DNA of 64,000 nt from Diphasiastrum complanatum (GCA_029204225.1 CM055093.1:4992056-5056055), one strand, 5' to 3'. Counted from the stretch's first letter, positions 10,574 to 21,890 are shown. The notes: a model not told the origin generated them from the letters alone. Made by a program: numbers and translations.

Positions 10574-12510
10574 ATGGCCAATTCAGATTTAGACCACATT
10601 GAAGAGATTCATGATATGTCTAAGACACTCAAACTCGTTCTGTGTGAAGATGACATGATGAATCAGTGGTATACACAGGCTGAACCATTGTTTAAGACAC
10701 TTGAATTTCAAATTCCACCATGGACGGGCCACCAGATTCTATATCTGATGTACCAGACATACAAATTTTTTGATTAGAAGCAACTCACTTTTCACATTGA
10801 TCTTCAAAATTTTCAATCGATTATCTACTTGGCTAGCAGCAATATCACCACCTTTGGCTTTCCTAGTGGCCATAAGGAGAAACCAGTCAAGTTGACCAAC
10901 ATGTTGCAGTAGCCTTATGCCAGGTTTCTTGGCACGTCTCTTGACAAATGGAAGAACAAGGATTGACATTCTCCTTGAGGCCATCAAGTGCAAGGAGCTG
11001 GCAGTTGCGTTCTCTTATCTCACAAGGTGCACCTATACATGAAAAGCACATCTGCTGAGGATCCCCCTCCACATATTTGCCATGTTGGGAGAATCCTATG
11101 AAGGCCGCCAAAATATGTACAATTGGGCCGGATTCACTCCCCCAACAGCTTATTGTCGCACTGCAGAAGAGAGCTCCAGTCACCTGGGGGTATATCTTTT
11201 TTGACTTAGCTCAAAATCAATCCACTATTGGCTTGAAGCTTGCCTTAGCTCGACGGAATGCTGCTACTAGCCGAGGCTATATTCCATCACAAGCTTCCAC
11301 CTCACCTTCTCAATAGGCTGCCATGTTCCATGAACACCACGTTAAGAGGAAACATGATCGGCCATCACCACCTACTGAGACCACTCCACCACCCAAGAAG
11401 TCAAAGAATAAGATGACCGCCGACAAGCCGCCCCCTGAATCAGAGACAGAATTAGATAACCCACAATCCAGGATTACCAAGTTACTCCTCGGAAGCAGAC
11501 CAAGTAGATGGCAGGGTATGAAGACATCCCATCAAATAGCGAAGACAACAAGGATGAAGAGGAGGGCAGCCTCAAAACCAGACGTATTCGACAACGACGA
11601 ACCTCACCGGCTACCTCCTCACCTCAGCACCAGCTCTAAATCACCCAGAAGACACCGGCGCAATCACCAGATACCAGCACCCAATCCCAATCACCATCGG
11701 AATCCGTTCCAGTTGTTACCTCACCCCCTCATGCCCAGTAGACACAGGCAACAGTTTCAGAGGAGGGAGAAAGAGAGTAGCCTACAGCCACACAAGCAAA
11801 ACACATGATTGTAGTTGACCCCACTCATGATGACAAAGCTAAACAGACTGATGCAGCCAATCTTGACCAAGAAACAAGAAAAGATCAAGATCAAGGTCAA
11901 GGTCAAAGTCAGGCAGCACAAATTTTAGGTAAAGTCTAGGAAAGCCCAAGGGTCAATGAGAAAGCAGAAGACTCCTCTGCTCTGAAACAAGACGACTTCA
12001 TCGTTGTACACGCACTTGAGTACTTCAATGAAGGCGATCTTGTAGAAGAGGAGGTGGAGATCATTCTAGAGGAAACTGCACTAGTCTCATCACTAACCAC
12101 CACCACCATTGTTGATATTGCCTCCATCACCATTTCTCTTAACACTACCAATATCCCTACCACCTCTGTTGCCACTGATGTAAAGACACAAATAACTTTT
12201 CCACTTCCAACTCACCTCACGACCTCTTAGCTTTCTTTTCCTACCTACCATCGCCTTCTTTCTGAATTCTCATCTCTTCCAGCCTATGACAGTTTGCCCA
12301 AGAATGCCAGGGAAACCTTCAAGTGGCATACCGAGACCTGATACCATCTACATTGGTTGGTGCACCAACTTGCACAACAAACAGATGAGCTTAGGACGAC
12401 AAAGTAGGATCTACAACTGAAAGACGTGGAGTTGCTGACAACTTTGGAAGAATTGCAAAGTAAAAGGGCCAAGAGACTGGAGGAGCAAAATTAGTTTTCA
12501 AATCAGCTCC
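10574..12510 (+). pseudogene. Retroelement accessory protein, copy 1 (coiled-coil ORF)
   Basis: Decayed coding region downstream of the relic 1 integrase, in the sense direction. The start is ATG 10574 (MANSDLDHIEEIHDMSK). The N-terminal part to about 10980 aligns by eye with copy 2: QWYTQAEPLFKTLEF against LWLQTVGPLLETMGF with the same downstream spacing. The motif GYIPSQASTS at about 11275-11306 matches IYLPSQASTS in copy 2. A Pro/Lys-rich segment (11323-11808) and an acidic, Thr-rich segment (11810-12180) follow. A heptad-like segment (about 12340-12510, e.g. DVELLTTLEELQSKRAKRLE) predicts a coiled coil. Several stops and frameshifts make it non-functional. The function is unknown. Position and layout resemble the extra ORFs of Tat-lineage elements. 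Confidence 0.6.
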
Positions 12511-12514
12511 AGTC

Positions 12515-14045
12515 CCTTTAGTTCATGGTTCATGGTTCGTTTAGGATCTAGGGTCTAGGCTTTGGGATTTGGGATTTGGAGTTTAGGGATCTAGCCAAGG
12601 GGACATTGGAATATTCACTCCCAAAAACTTGTGACTATGGGATCCCACTATTTTTAAAAGATAGCAATTTCAGAAATTTATGGGAATCTTATATGGACAC
12701 AATGAAAATTATTGTTGGAGCAAGCTTATAGGTTGATGCCCAAGAAAAGTACGTGAATGGCAATTACGTCGATGTTTGGAGACTTATAGAATCTTTTAAC
12801 CAGATGTGTATAGTTTAGCAAATAAAAAATAGTTTTGTTCAATGCACTATTCTTTAACAAGGCTAAGGAGTATAAAAATCGGCAATCTGTGATAATTGTG
12901 TGATTTTAGAATGCAACATTTTTTAGCTGAAAAGTTTTACAATGCATGAATCTTCAAAAGCCAACATCCATTAAAAGATGTATGATAGGCGGTGAGCTTA
13001 AGAAGAAAAAGGAAGGTAGAGGATGGAGATTTTGTGATTGTTGGGTGTAAGGTAATCTCTCTCTCCATCTCTTTTTCTCATTCTTTGTTTCTCTCACATC
13101 TTAGTGTTCATCTCAATGTGTTTACAGTTTGGTATATTGGCTCCACATTTTTTATGCATGTTTTGTTTAAGGCAAAGGAGGCGACAAATCTAGAATTGAA
13201 TCTTAAGATAACAAACAAGTCGGAATGGCCATTAGAATAGGCAGATCTATGGGATTTGTTAAAGCAGCACCTATTCTGATAGACATTCTGATGTCTGATT
13301 TTCTATTCATCAGATGATTTATAGATCCAGATTTTGTCTGGGTGTTTTAGATCCAAAATTTTATTGCAGATCCAGATTTGCAAAAGGTCGGAATAACGTT
13401 TAGTATAGCATCGCCTATTCTAATGGCTATTCCAAAGCTATTGTAGATCCAAGCTTTCGCATAGTATCTATATAAGTTTTATCTATGCATCTTTGTTGTT
13501 TTGAGATTTATGCATATTTGTTGTGGTGGTATACTTAAGAAATTCAATATTGGTTTTTGTTTTGCAGGTTTCTTTGGTGGTTTCTAGACTGATCACCATC
13601 AGAGTAGCTGAGGCGCACATCACCATTAGAGCAGTTGAGGCGCACATTCCATTGCAGATCCCAATTACTGATAGGGTTAGAATGCACGATGCTATTTTGG
13701 ATCGTATACTAGTGTCTATTACGACGTCTGTTTCGCGACCTCCAGTTAGATTTTTTTTGAGCTTTCAAATGACAAATCTGTGTACTTTTTTTATGGATGT
13801 GTTTAGCTTAGGTATTTTATTCAACAGATGTTTCAATTGTGATGAATAGATCTATCTTTTCTCATGAGTTAATAGTTAGCCAGTTTGCTCATGCTTATCA
13901 AATTTATGTTATTTCAATGTTGTTAGTTTCGTGTTGTTAGATATAAGTTTCAAGTTTGGTTTTATTTTTGTGTTATATATTTGTTTATGTTTCATGCTTT
14001 GGTTCATGTTTCATGTTTCAAGCTTAGAATATTTGATGTTGCTTA
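12515..14045. other. Stretch without recognisable genes
   Basis: It begins with degenerate TTTAGGATCTAGGGTCTAGG-type sequence at 12535-12600, then unassigned DNA with short open frames. None carries a recognisable domain. Confidence 0.35.
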
Positions 14046-14047
14046 TT

Positions 14048-14048
<1 letters not shown>

Positions 14049-14140
<92 letters not shown>
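14049..14140. repeat. Long (AG)n microsatellite
   Basis: About 44 uninterrupted AG units ending in GGGAG. It is the first of three long AG/CT tracts in the window. Open frames encoding Arg-Glu runs across it are artefacts of the repeat. Confidence 0.97.
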
Positions 14141-14183
14141 TTTTGATTAGCACTCTATAATATTCTTTTTTTTTCTTCTCTTC

Positions 14184-14240
14184 GTGTGTGTGTGTGTGTT
14201 TGTTTTGTGTGAGTGTGTGAGTGTGTGTGTGTGTGTGTGA
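14184..14240. repeat. Interrupted (GT)n microsatellite
   Basis: TG repeats with short interruptions (TTTGTTTTG, GAG), about 45 bp after the AG tract. Confidence 0.9.
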
Positions 14241-14943
14241 TCATCAGATAGCGAGATACTGAGTCATAGCTACAGGGACAATACCATTATATAGATACAT
14301 TTTCATCTATAAATAACAATAAACCCTAAACTTCAAACAACAATAAGATCCTAAACTTTTGAAAACCCATGGGAAAGACAATAAAGAACTATACCATGAC
14401 GAAAATCTAAATTGTGCAATGAATTCTTGGAATATTAATGATGAGCCAAATCCATTGAGGATGCAATGGGGGATCACTGGATCTGGAATCGAGTTGTCTG
14501 TGTCGATTGGGTATCTCTTCTAGCTATGATGCCACAAAAGAGGCCACAAAAGAGACCAATGTTGTGCAAGTCATTGGCATCCTTGAACCTGATGATTCAC
14601 AACGTTAACATCAAAGGGTGAAAATGTTGATGGTACTTTGAATTTACTAGATCTAAATGGTTGCATGTTGTTTGTTTAGATTTAAACAAGTGGCAATGTT
14701 TGATAGATGAAGGTTTTTTTCTATTCTAGATCTCCCTTTGTCAAACGTTGACACTTGTTTGAATTTAGATGAACTACAGGCAACCACTTACATTCATTGA
14801 GTTCAAAGTGGTAGCATCCTTTTATCTTCAATTTTGTGAACCATCAAATTCAAGGACGGCTAGTGGCTTACACACCATTTTGTTGACCTTACCATGGTCC
14901 TCTTCGGTGACATCAATCATTGCATACAAGTCATTTGTAGGGC

Positions 14944-15207
14944 TGTTGGGGGTTATTCCCAACAAAGTGTAAATAAATAAAATCGTCCAATAAAATGTGT
15001 TGCGAGGGCATGGCATCATGCGCGTATAAGCCCATGGCCCAATGAGCACGCAAGTTAAGTTGTAAATAAAATAATAGACTTGGGCCCTTTGTAATTAAAA
15101 TAAAACTTGAGGCCCAAAGTCAATTTTAAGCTTGGAGTTTACTTTTTAGAGTTGGGTCCAATTTTGGACTCACATGAATCTTGTGATTTCCAATGTACTT
15201 TTTGTGG
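14944..15207 (+). mobile_element. Truncated LTR fragment (TGTTGGGGG family)
   Basis: About 264 bp nearly identical to the start of the palindromic LTR at 35965. It begins TGTTGGGGGTTATTCCCAAC and ends at TACTTTTTGTGG. Only the 5' part of U3 is present; the TATA region and PBS end are lost. It is in plus orientation, opposite to relic 2 beside it, so it is not that element's own 3' LTR in its expected orientation. Confidence 0.8.
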
Positions 15208-18022
15208 GGTTAGATTTTGTTCTAAGTCCTGGGCGTAAGTGGCTGCCGCACAGACTGTTGGATCAAGACAGTTGATATATTGATTTGCGAACGTGGTGAG
15301 AGCTCTTCTGGCATCTACATCCGTAGTCCACCCATGTTCTGGTGGTATGATCGGCCAATTAAAATTTTGCAGTGTGATCTTGTCCAGAGGGGTGCTGCAT
15401 TCCGCCCATTTGGATCGTCGTGGACATGGCAGGAAGTGCGCGTTCACCCGTAATTGTTGAGGACTCGTCACTTAGGCCCTGAAGGTTGTAGGGTCTCTTT
15501 CGAACAACTGATGACGCCACTCTGGTTGTGGTTGGAGGGCGGGTAATGCCTGCAGTTCTTGGCCCTTTATTGTCTAAACTAAAAACGATATCTGCCAGCC
15601 ACCTCTTGATGACTCGTGGGGATACTTTGATAGGAATTCGTTTATTTTCTCCTCCACGGACTTTGGTCTTCGGAAGGCCTGGCTGACAGATATCGTGCAC
15701 GAACCTTTGGATGATGTGGCTTGGCTTTGGCTGGTATCTTCTCCTTGGTCCTGGTCTCACATCTCAGTAACCGTATCTGTTGGTCTTTGGTGTTCGGACC
15801 CTTGATCTTGGCTAAATCCCCCTGCTGCCTGTTGGCTTTGGTCTTGGTTGGTACTGGCCTGTGCAGCATAAAAAATAGGTGGTGGTGGAACTACCATGGG
15901 GGTGGGCTGGGCCTTCGTTTTCATGAAATTTTGGCAAGCCTTGAGGGCTTGCTTGGCCTGGGCGAGCTCGTGAGTTGCGCTTGTCCGATATTTATTGAAC
16001 TCAGCCTAGTAACTGTTTAAGGTTTGGCTATAAACCTGCACCTGACGCCGAAGAAGATTCATTTCTGATTGAGAGAGTGGCCTTGAGTCTAGTGCAGGTT
16101 GGGCTAACTAGACGAGCTTTTCATCTTGTAGGGCTTTGACCTCCATCCCCAGGCATGTATTCTTTGCTTCCAAAAGGTTTAGTTGTGCCTGGATGGGAGC
16201 AAGTCGTTGGGACGCTTCGGATTGAAGCTCCCGCACCTTTGTGGAGGCCTCTGTCAGCGCTTTGGAGAGGCTTTGGATATAATTATTGAGGCCCTCCTCC
16301 TTCTGCTGCAGCCTGGCGATCTCCTGGTGCCTTGCTTGTTCATGTTGCTGAGCCAAAATCAGCTCGTGCTGCAGCTGGGTGAGTTTTGCTCGCAGTTGTG
16401 TGTTGCTTGTTACCAGGTGTAGTACCCTGCTTTCCAAGATAGCTTTGGCCGCTACCACATCCAGGATGTATTTCTCCAGAGTCTGTTACGTCGTTGTTAG
16501 GTCTATGGGAGCAGCCGATACACTGGCACTAGTAGGGGCTTGTGTTGTATCGGCCCCGACGACTTGTGGAGTGCTGTCGTCATCATCTTCTATCAGGTTC
16601 TCATTGGACCTAATGTCATCTGGGGCGGTAGGATCAGCCTGATCTGGTGATGGTACAAAAACTATTTGGAAAAATGCGTCATTAGACAACGGTTGGTTGC
16701 CCTCGGCAACCTTTGTTGGCAAAGCAGGTGGGGTTTGATAAGCAACTGTGGAAACAGGAGTGAGGACGGTTTGTCCAAACGAGAGGATGGGAGGAACAGA
16801 GGGGAACTGAAGGGTGGTGTGGAGTATGGAAAAAGACGAGGATGGAGCAGAAAGTGTCTGGTGTGGGGGTGAAAAATTGATGACTTGCATCCACGCCAGA
16901 GTGTCGGGAGACGATTGAGAATCAGATGGATTGGATGGTATGTAAGCAACGGTGGCGACAAGAGTGATGGAGGATGCGATGGTGATGGACGGAGTAGTGG
17001 AGAATGGAATAGAGATGGAAGTGGTAACAATAGACGAAACGGGGATGGACACAGAAATAGTTGTGGATGGAACGGAAAGAGAGGTAGAGACAACAAAGAT
17101 TGGAATGGGCGGTTGCATAGAAGAAGAAGTGGTGGTGGTTGATGGAGTGGTTGTAGTTGTGGAGGCGCGTCTTTGGGTAGCAGGTGGAGATGAAGATGTA
17201 GAGGCAACGCCACGCATTCGTTTGCTAGCCGTTGTGTTAGTAACTGCAGGTTGGGAGGAGGTGGATGCTTGAGATGGCAGATAAATGTTAGTGTGTGGCA
17301 CAAGGGTAGACAAAAGGGATGAGTGTTGGAAACTGTGCACTTTCACCTCGAGAAGTGCGCAGGCAAAATTACACAACAGGGGGCCTGCTGCGATACCCTC
17401 ACAGTTGTTGGGTTTGATGGAGTTGGTTAGTTCCCGAATAAGGAAGCTATGCCAGTCGTATGGCACAACTAAAGGGCCTGGGAATTCCAGAAAGGATTCC
17501 ACTATTTGACTCAGTAGCTTAGACTGGATTCTGTCCTTGCGAAATGTTGAAATAACCATAAAGTTATTCAACAGCCGTCTGAATGACGGGTTCAGTGATA
17601 GCTTCTATCAGGTAACCATTGTTAGTCTAGAGTGGGATTTCTGGTGCAGTTTGGGTGACGAAAGGTTTGATCAGAGTTTTGGCGTGTCAATGGGAGATGG
17701 GCTGACGATCACCAGACATAATGCCAATGGTAACCATCGAGTCTGCGTTAGTCCTGACCTTGTACGTGGTACCTTGGTACAGGAAGTGGAAGCGAGTCTT
17801 TTGCTCATCCCAGGTGGCGTAAGCATGAAGGGCAAGGCCCATGTTAATCTCAGAATGAAAAAGTGCCGGGTAAAAACCCATTGTCTCTAGAAGTGGGCCG
17901 ACTGTCTGCAGCCATAGTTGGATTAGAGCGTCAGAGGGTAAGGGCCAAATCTGTGTGGCCTTGGGGATTTCACGCTGGATCACCTATTTGGTGCCAGAGT
18001 CTTTAGAGGGTGAGGAGGCCAT
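15208..18022 (-). pseudogene. Retroelement accessory protein, copy 2 (coiled-coil ORF)
   Basis: The largest accessory ORF copy, downstream of relic 2 pol in the sense direction. The start codon is at 18022-18020 (MASSPSKDSGTK, then a stop). The N-terminal domain (18022-17687) includes IQLWLQTVGPLLETMGF and an aromatic segment FHFLYQGTTYKV. After frameshifts a 361-codon open frame (17571-16486) holds LPSQASTSSQP, a basic KRMRG patch, about 200 residues rich in Ser/Thr/Pro and an acidic ENLIEDDDDS stretch. The frame at 16458-16108 is a clear coiled coil (QLRAKLTQLQHELILAQQHE and following heptads). A Lys/Arg-rich tail continues to about 15210. Enzymatic motifs are absent. The layout suggests a structural or nucleic-acid-associated protein, but the function is unknown. 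Its 5' region carries its own TATA box. Confidence 0.65.
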
Positions 18023-18236
18023 GTTAGGTGGAAAGGGTAAAAAGGTGTGGAAATGACAAAAAACTATGAATAACGATGTTGGATGACAAGAAGTGTAGTT
18101 TAGAGCGCAGATCGGTGTTCAGTATGAGCAAATGACAGCTGGTAGGAAGTTTGGTTGCAAATGGAGAACTTGGTAATTTTAGTGTAAATTACGGTAGAGC
18201 TTCGCTAGCAAAGGTGACAAATGCCTCGAATTCGGC

Positions 18237-18249
18237 ACTTATATAGCGG
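18237..18249 (-). promoter_or_regulatory. TATA box upstream of accessory ORF 2
   Basis: On the minus strand CCGCTATATAAGT lies about 215 bp upstream of the accessory ORF ATG, with a start-codon-free leader rich in C and A. It lies between the end of pol (19158) and the accessory ORF (18022), the same relative place as in relic 1. This suggests that the accessory ORF had its own transcript. Confidence 0.5.
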
Positions 18250-18380
18250 AATTTAGAGTGCGTATCAGGTAAAATCCACTTTCGTTTGTTCAGTTCCACC
18301 CAAATTTTGGCAGGCACCTTCTTCACAAAATTCTAAGACCTCAAGGAAGTTTTCGAGAGTTCAGAAGGTGATTTGACTGC

Positions 18381-18650
18381 CATGCGAAGGTTCTGCGAGG
18401 GTTCAGGCTGTCTGCGAGGGTTCAACTCTCGCAAGAAGTGATCTCTCACACAACTTGCTCCTGTGATTGGATTTTCAAGATCAGACCATGTAGGCAGGCT
18501 AATTTCACTACTCTGATTCCATTTAGGCACCTTGCGAGGGTTGGTAAGATGATCTTGATGCTCTGCAAGGGTTTTGAAAATTCAGCTTTTGGGAACCCTC
18601 GCACACACTAAAAAAATGATGATTCCTCCATCAGGAACTCTCGCAGAGAT
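18381..18650. repeat. Dispersed GCGAGGGTT/AACCCTCGC motif array
   Basis: At least eight copies or near copies of GCGAGGGTT occur in both orientations (about 18384, 18395, 18413, 18426, 18533, 18573, 18596, 18639). They fall in the untranslated stretch between pol and the accessory ORF TATA box. The motif is unrelated to the TTGCATC motif in relic 1 but occupies the equivalent position. Confidence 0.6.
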
Positions 18651-19157
18651 TTTCATGGATGCATCTGGGTCAGATCTGGTAACTATCCAAGTTTCAAGAG
18701 CTATCTCCTAGGGGATCTCCAAAAATCATGAAAAAAATACTCTTTTTAGAGTGTTTTTTGACGAGATCTCGAGATTTTTTGATTTTTAACTTTTGCAAAC
18801 TGGTAATCAGCTTCATCCATGCTGGATCTGATTGTTGATAGTTCTCTAAAAATTCTGATCTAGTGTTTGGTAATAAATGCATCAGTGTTTGGTGAATTTT
18901 GCCCTTAATCTGCAATAGTTACTGAGATCAAGGTCTCTGATCTACAAATTTAGTGGACTTATTGGCATAATCTGATGATCTGCTTTCTTCTTGATCCTAT
19001 CTGGATCTGGATCCTTCTTGGATTCTGATGGATTTTTTCGATCTTGCCAGATATGGTCGAATCTTGATGGATCTAGCTTGATTTGGCTTGATCTTCCTAG
19101 ATCTAGCGATGATGGTTTAGCAAAATAGCTTTTCGTAACATGCCACCACCATCTGGA

Positions 19158-20400
19158 TCTATCTTACTGTGGTGGCCAGTATTTGTGCAACCGGCTACCA
19201 TTGATGGGTGTATCGAATGGTGTCCCATCTAGCTTCTCTGAATTCACGGCTCCATGATTAAGAATTTCCTTGATCCGATAAGGACCTTCGCCTGTGAATT
19301 TTAACTTTCCCTTGATCGCCTTGGTTTTATACATCAGGACCAGATCTCTGGAGTGAAGATCCTTCTTTTGAACTTGCGATTATGCCATGTTTTGCGTCTT
19401 TCCTTTTCAGCTACCTGGGCATGCACAACTAGTAAGCGTGTTTCACAGAGTTTATGCAGAGCTTCGTGGTGTAGTTGTCGAGATTTGGACTCATTAAGAT
19501 GTTGTGTGGTGGCAATTCTTAATGAAGGAACTAGAAACTCTACTGGCATTACAACATCCTGACCATATACCAATTGGAAGGGTGTTTGATCAGTGCTTCC
19601 TTTATATGTTGTTCTGAATGCCCACAGAGTAGCATGCAACTTATGTTCCCAATCTGATCTGCTAGCTTCAATTGTTTTCATGAGCACTCTACACATGATC
19701 TTATTGGATGATTATGCTTTCCCATTACCACGAGGATAATAAGGCGTACTGGTTTTGTGGATCACGAAGAATTCCTCCAACAAGACCTTGATGGTCTCAT
19801 TGATGAAATGGCTTCTGTGATCGCTGACTAGCTCCACTGGGCATCCAAAGTGCACAATGATATTTTTGTAAAGGAACTTGGCAATGGTCCTAGCATCAGC
19901 TACTCTTACTGCCTTGGCTTTGACCCACTTGGTGAGGTAGTCTGTGGCTACGATTATGTATCGGGCCTGGGAACTCCTTGCCGCAGGGTGAATTGGACCG
20001 ATATAATCCAATCCTCACTTTTCGAATGGTGCTTGGGCTAAGACCGGGTGCAGTAGGTCATAATTCAATCTCGTTGGTCTCCTTGCCCTTTGGCACACAT
20101 CGTACTTTTTCAAGTATTCCTCCGTATCCTTATGAATCACTGGCCACCAACATCCTGATTGCAGGATCTTGCGAACTGTAATGTCGGAAGCAAAATGGCC
20201 TCCACCCATGCCTTCATGTGAAAGCGATCTGGGTAGCCTCATGAGGTAGAATACACCGCCAAAAAATTCGCTTGGTCCTCTTTGATACAACTGGCTGACA
20301 ATCAGCTGATAAGGTCTAGCCTTCAAGATCAATTTCCACTGTTCCGCCTTTGGTAGTGATTTGTCTGGTTGGCCCCTCATTAGATATTCAACAATGTCAA
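19158..20400 (-). pseudogene. Ty3/gypsy integrase, relic 2
   Basis: Near full-length integrase with lethal changes. The zinc-binding HHCC region lies at about 20240-20060, where the usual CxxC reads YDVCQ, so one Cys is lost. The first catalytic Asp is in GLDYIGPI (about 20010, just after a stop replacing Trp). The second is in ELVSDHRSHF. The catalytic Glu codon is now a stop, in the context GNGKA-stop-SSNK at 19709-19711. The conserved C-terminal part continues from 19700 down to a terminal INGSRLHKYW at about 19160, with one frameshift near 19340. This GSRL(K/H/Q)(K/R) ending is shared with relics 1 and 3. Integrase would act in the nucleus to join cDNA to host DNA. The family is secure and the copy is inactive. 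Confidence 0.88.
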
Positions 20401-20889
20401 CAGCCCATTCGGGTATTGTGTCCATGTAAAATAAGGCAGCATCTGCCAGCTCATCGTCGGGTTGGGTTGCAATCTCCTTCCCCTTGATTCGCGACACATG
20501 ATCTGCCATGTAGTGTTGTTTTCCCTTGCGAACTACTATTTGAAAATCAAATTCCAACAACAAAAATAGCCATTTGGTGATTCTTCCGGTGTTGCAAGTT
20601 TTATTAACGAGATAGAGCAAGGGTTGATGGTCCGTATAAAAAGCAAAATGTGTGGCTATCAGGTGCTGACGAAATTTCTTAACCGCATAGATCATTGCCA
20701 GTGCTTCCCACTCTATGGTTGAATAGTTCATTACGGTATCATTGAGTTGTCGGCTTGCAAATCGGATTGGAAAATCCTTTTTGTGTTCACCTGGCTGGGT
20801 TAAGACTGCTCCAACTGCATACTTCGATGCATCCGTATGCACGTGAAACTCAATGGAACAATTGGGTGGCTGTAAGATTGGTGCTGAAA
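20400..20889 (-). pseudogene. Ty3/gypsy RNase H, relic 2
   Basis: RNase H domain that degrades the RNA strand of the RNA:DNA hybrid during reverse transcription. The frame starting at 20842 shows HTDASKYAVGAVL (catalytic Asp, residue 4), STIEWEALAM (catalytic Glu, residue 44) and FYTDHQPLL (Asp, residue 71), followed by the connection segment FDFQIVVRKGKQHYMADHVS. The catalytic triad is intact, unlike the neighbouring RT and integrase. The frame runs on into the integrase N-terminal region without a stop until 20015. Confidence 0.9.
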
Positions 20890-21890
20890 TCAGGGCTTCC
20901 TAGTTCCAATGTGGGTCCGTTGTGAGTTTGTAAATTGGTCGGGCTAACTCCGCAAAATCAAGAATGAAGATCCTATAATAGTTAGCATGACCCATGAAGA
21001 TGTAGACTTTGCTGATCGTTCCCAATGGTGGTAGATGAACAATGATCTTGATATCTGATAGATCTATGGCGATCCTGTGTCTTGACACTATATGGCCGAG
21101 AATCAAGCCATGTGTCACCCACAATTGACATTTTTCTGGATTTAGGGAGATCTGGTAGTCGCGACATTTTTGTAACTCCTTCTCCAAGTTGGATAAGTGT
21201 TCTGAGTCTGGTTCATGCACGCATAGATTGTACAAGAAAATTTCTAGAAATTTTTGCAGATAATCTTTGAATGCCGCCTGCATGACTCGCTGGAAGGTGC
21301 TTGGGGCATTGCAAAGTCCGAATGGCATCATTTTATAGGCATAGGTTCCCCATTCCGTGGCAAATGATGTCTTGCACTAGTCCCCGGGGACTATCTTCAC
21401 CTGGTTGTAGTCGTTGAAGCCGTCTAGAAAACTATAGGCCTTGGCGTCAGCTACTCTGTTGAGGACACTTTCCGTAAATGGTAAAGGAAAATAATCCTTT
21501 TTGGTGACTGCATTTAGCGCCTTCAGATTCACACAAATTCACATTTTGCTGTTCTTCTTAGGTACTATAACTGTCGGTGATACCCCTCCGTGTGCTCGAT
21601 TTCATAGATGAAATATGCATCCATCAACTTCTACAACTCCTGTTTGATCAGCTCAGTAATTCGGGTTGCAGCAGTAATAACGGCTTATCTTGGGGACTGC
21701 TCCGTCCACCAAGGGTATGGTGTGTCGGACTACTATTGGTGGAATGCCCTTCAGGTCACTATAACTCCAGGCAAAACAGTCTTTATACTCCACCAACAAT
21801 GATCGTAGTCTCTTGAACTGTGTGGGTGTTAACTGCTCTCCCACATGCACTATCTCTTCTTCTTCACCTGACTCGGCAAGATTCATTGAC
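20890..21890 (-). pseudogene. Ty3/gypsy reverse transcriptase, relic 2
   Basis: Degenerate RT reading from about 21886 (EEEIVHVGEQLTPTQFKRL) through FAWSYSDLKGIPPIVVRHTI, a wording typical of Tat-like plant elements. It continues through KALNAVTKKDYFPLPF, GTYAYKMMPFGLCNAPSTF and the thumb region FMGHANYYRIFILDF. The catalytic F(I/V/M)DD box is replaced by FLYNLCVH at 21227-21232, so both metal-binding Asp residues are gone. Several stops and at least two frameshifts lie between 21650 and 21350. Gag and protease are absent upstream, where the sequence switches to the ~350-bp tandem repeat at about 21990. This is a 5'-truncated element. Confidence 0.88.

Larger units (their letters stand above)
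15208..21890 (-). mobile_element. Ty3/gypsy relic 2 (Tat/Athila-like, with accessory ORF)
   Basis: Minus-strand element remnant with the order RT, RNase H, integrase, motif array, TATA box, accessory coiled-coil ORF. Gag, protease and both LTRs are missing or not recognised. The sense-oriented extra ORF between integrase and the expected 3' LTR position, and the pol wording, point to the non-chromodomain plant lineage (Tat/Athila side). A phylogeny would be needed to settle the clade. Confidence 0.7.

Noticed and set aside
12530-12600. TTTAGGATCTAGGGTCTAGG-like DNA, possible interstitial telomere repeat
   Set aside because: No exact TTTAGGG tandem units; it is too degenerate to call.
14828-15049. 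Similar short minus-strand frames at 14828-15049 and 35884-36069 (MLIGPW...PCPRNTFYW)
   Set aside because: They arise because both loci carry the same LTR start; there is no evidence that the LTR encodes a protein.
16662-17303. Several overlapping open frames on both strands over 16662-17303
   Set aside because: They are shadows of the Ser/Thr/Pro-rich low-complexity part of accessory ORF 2.
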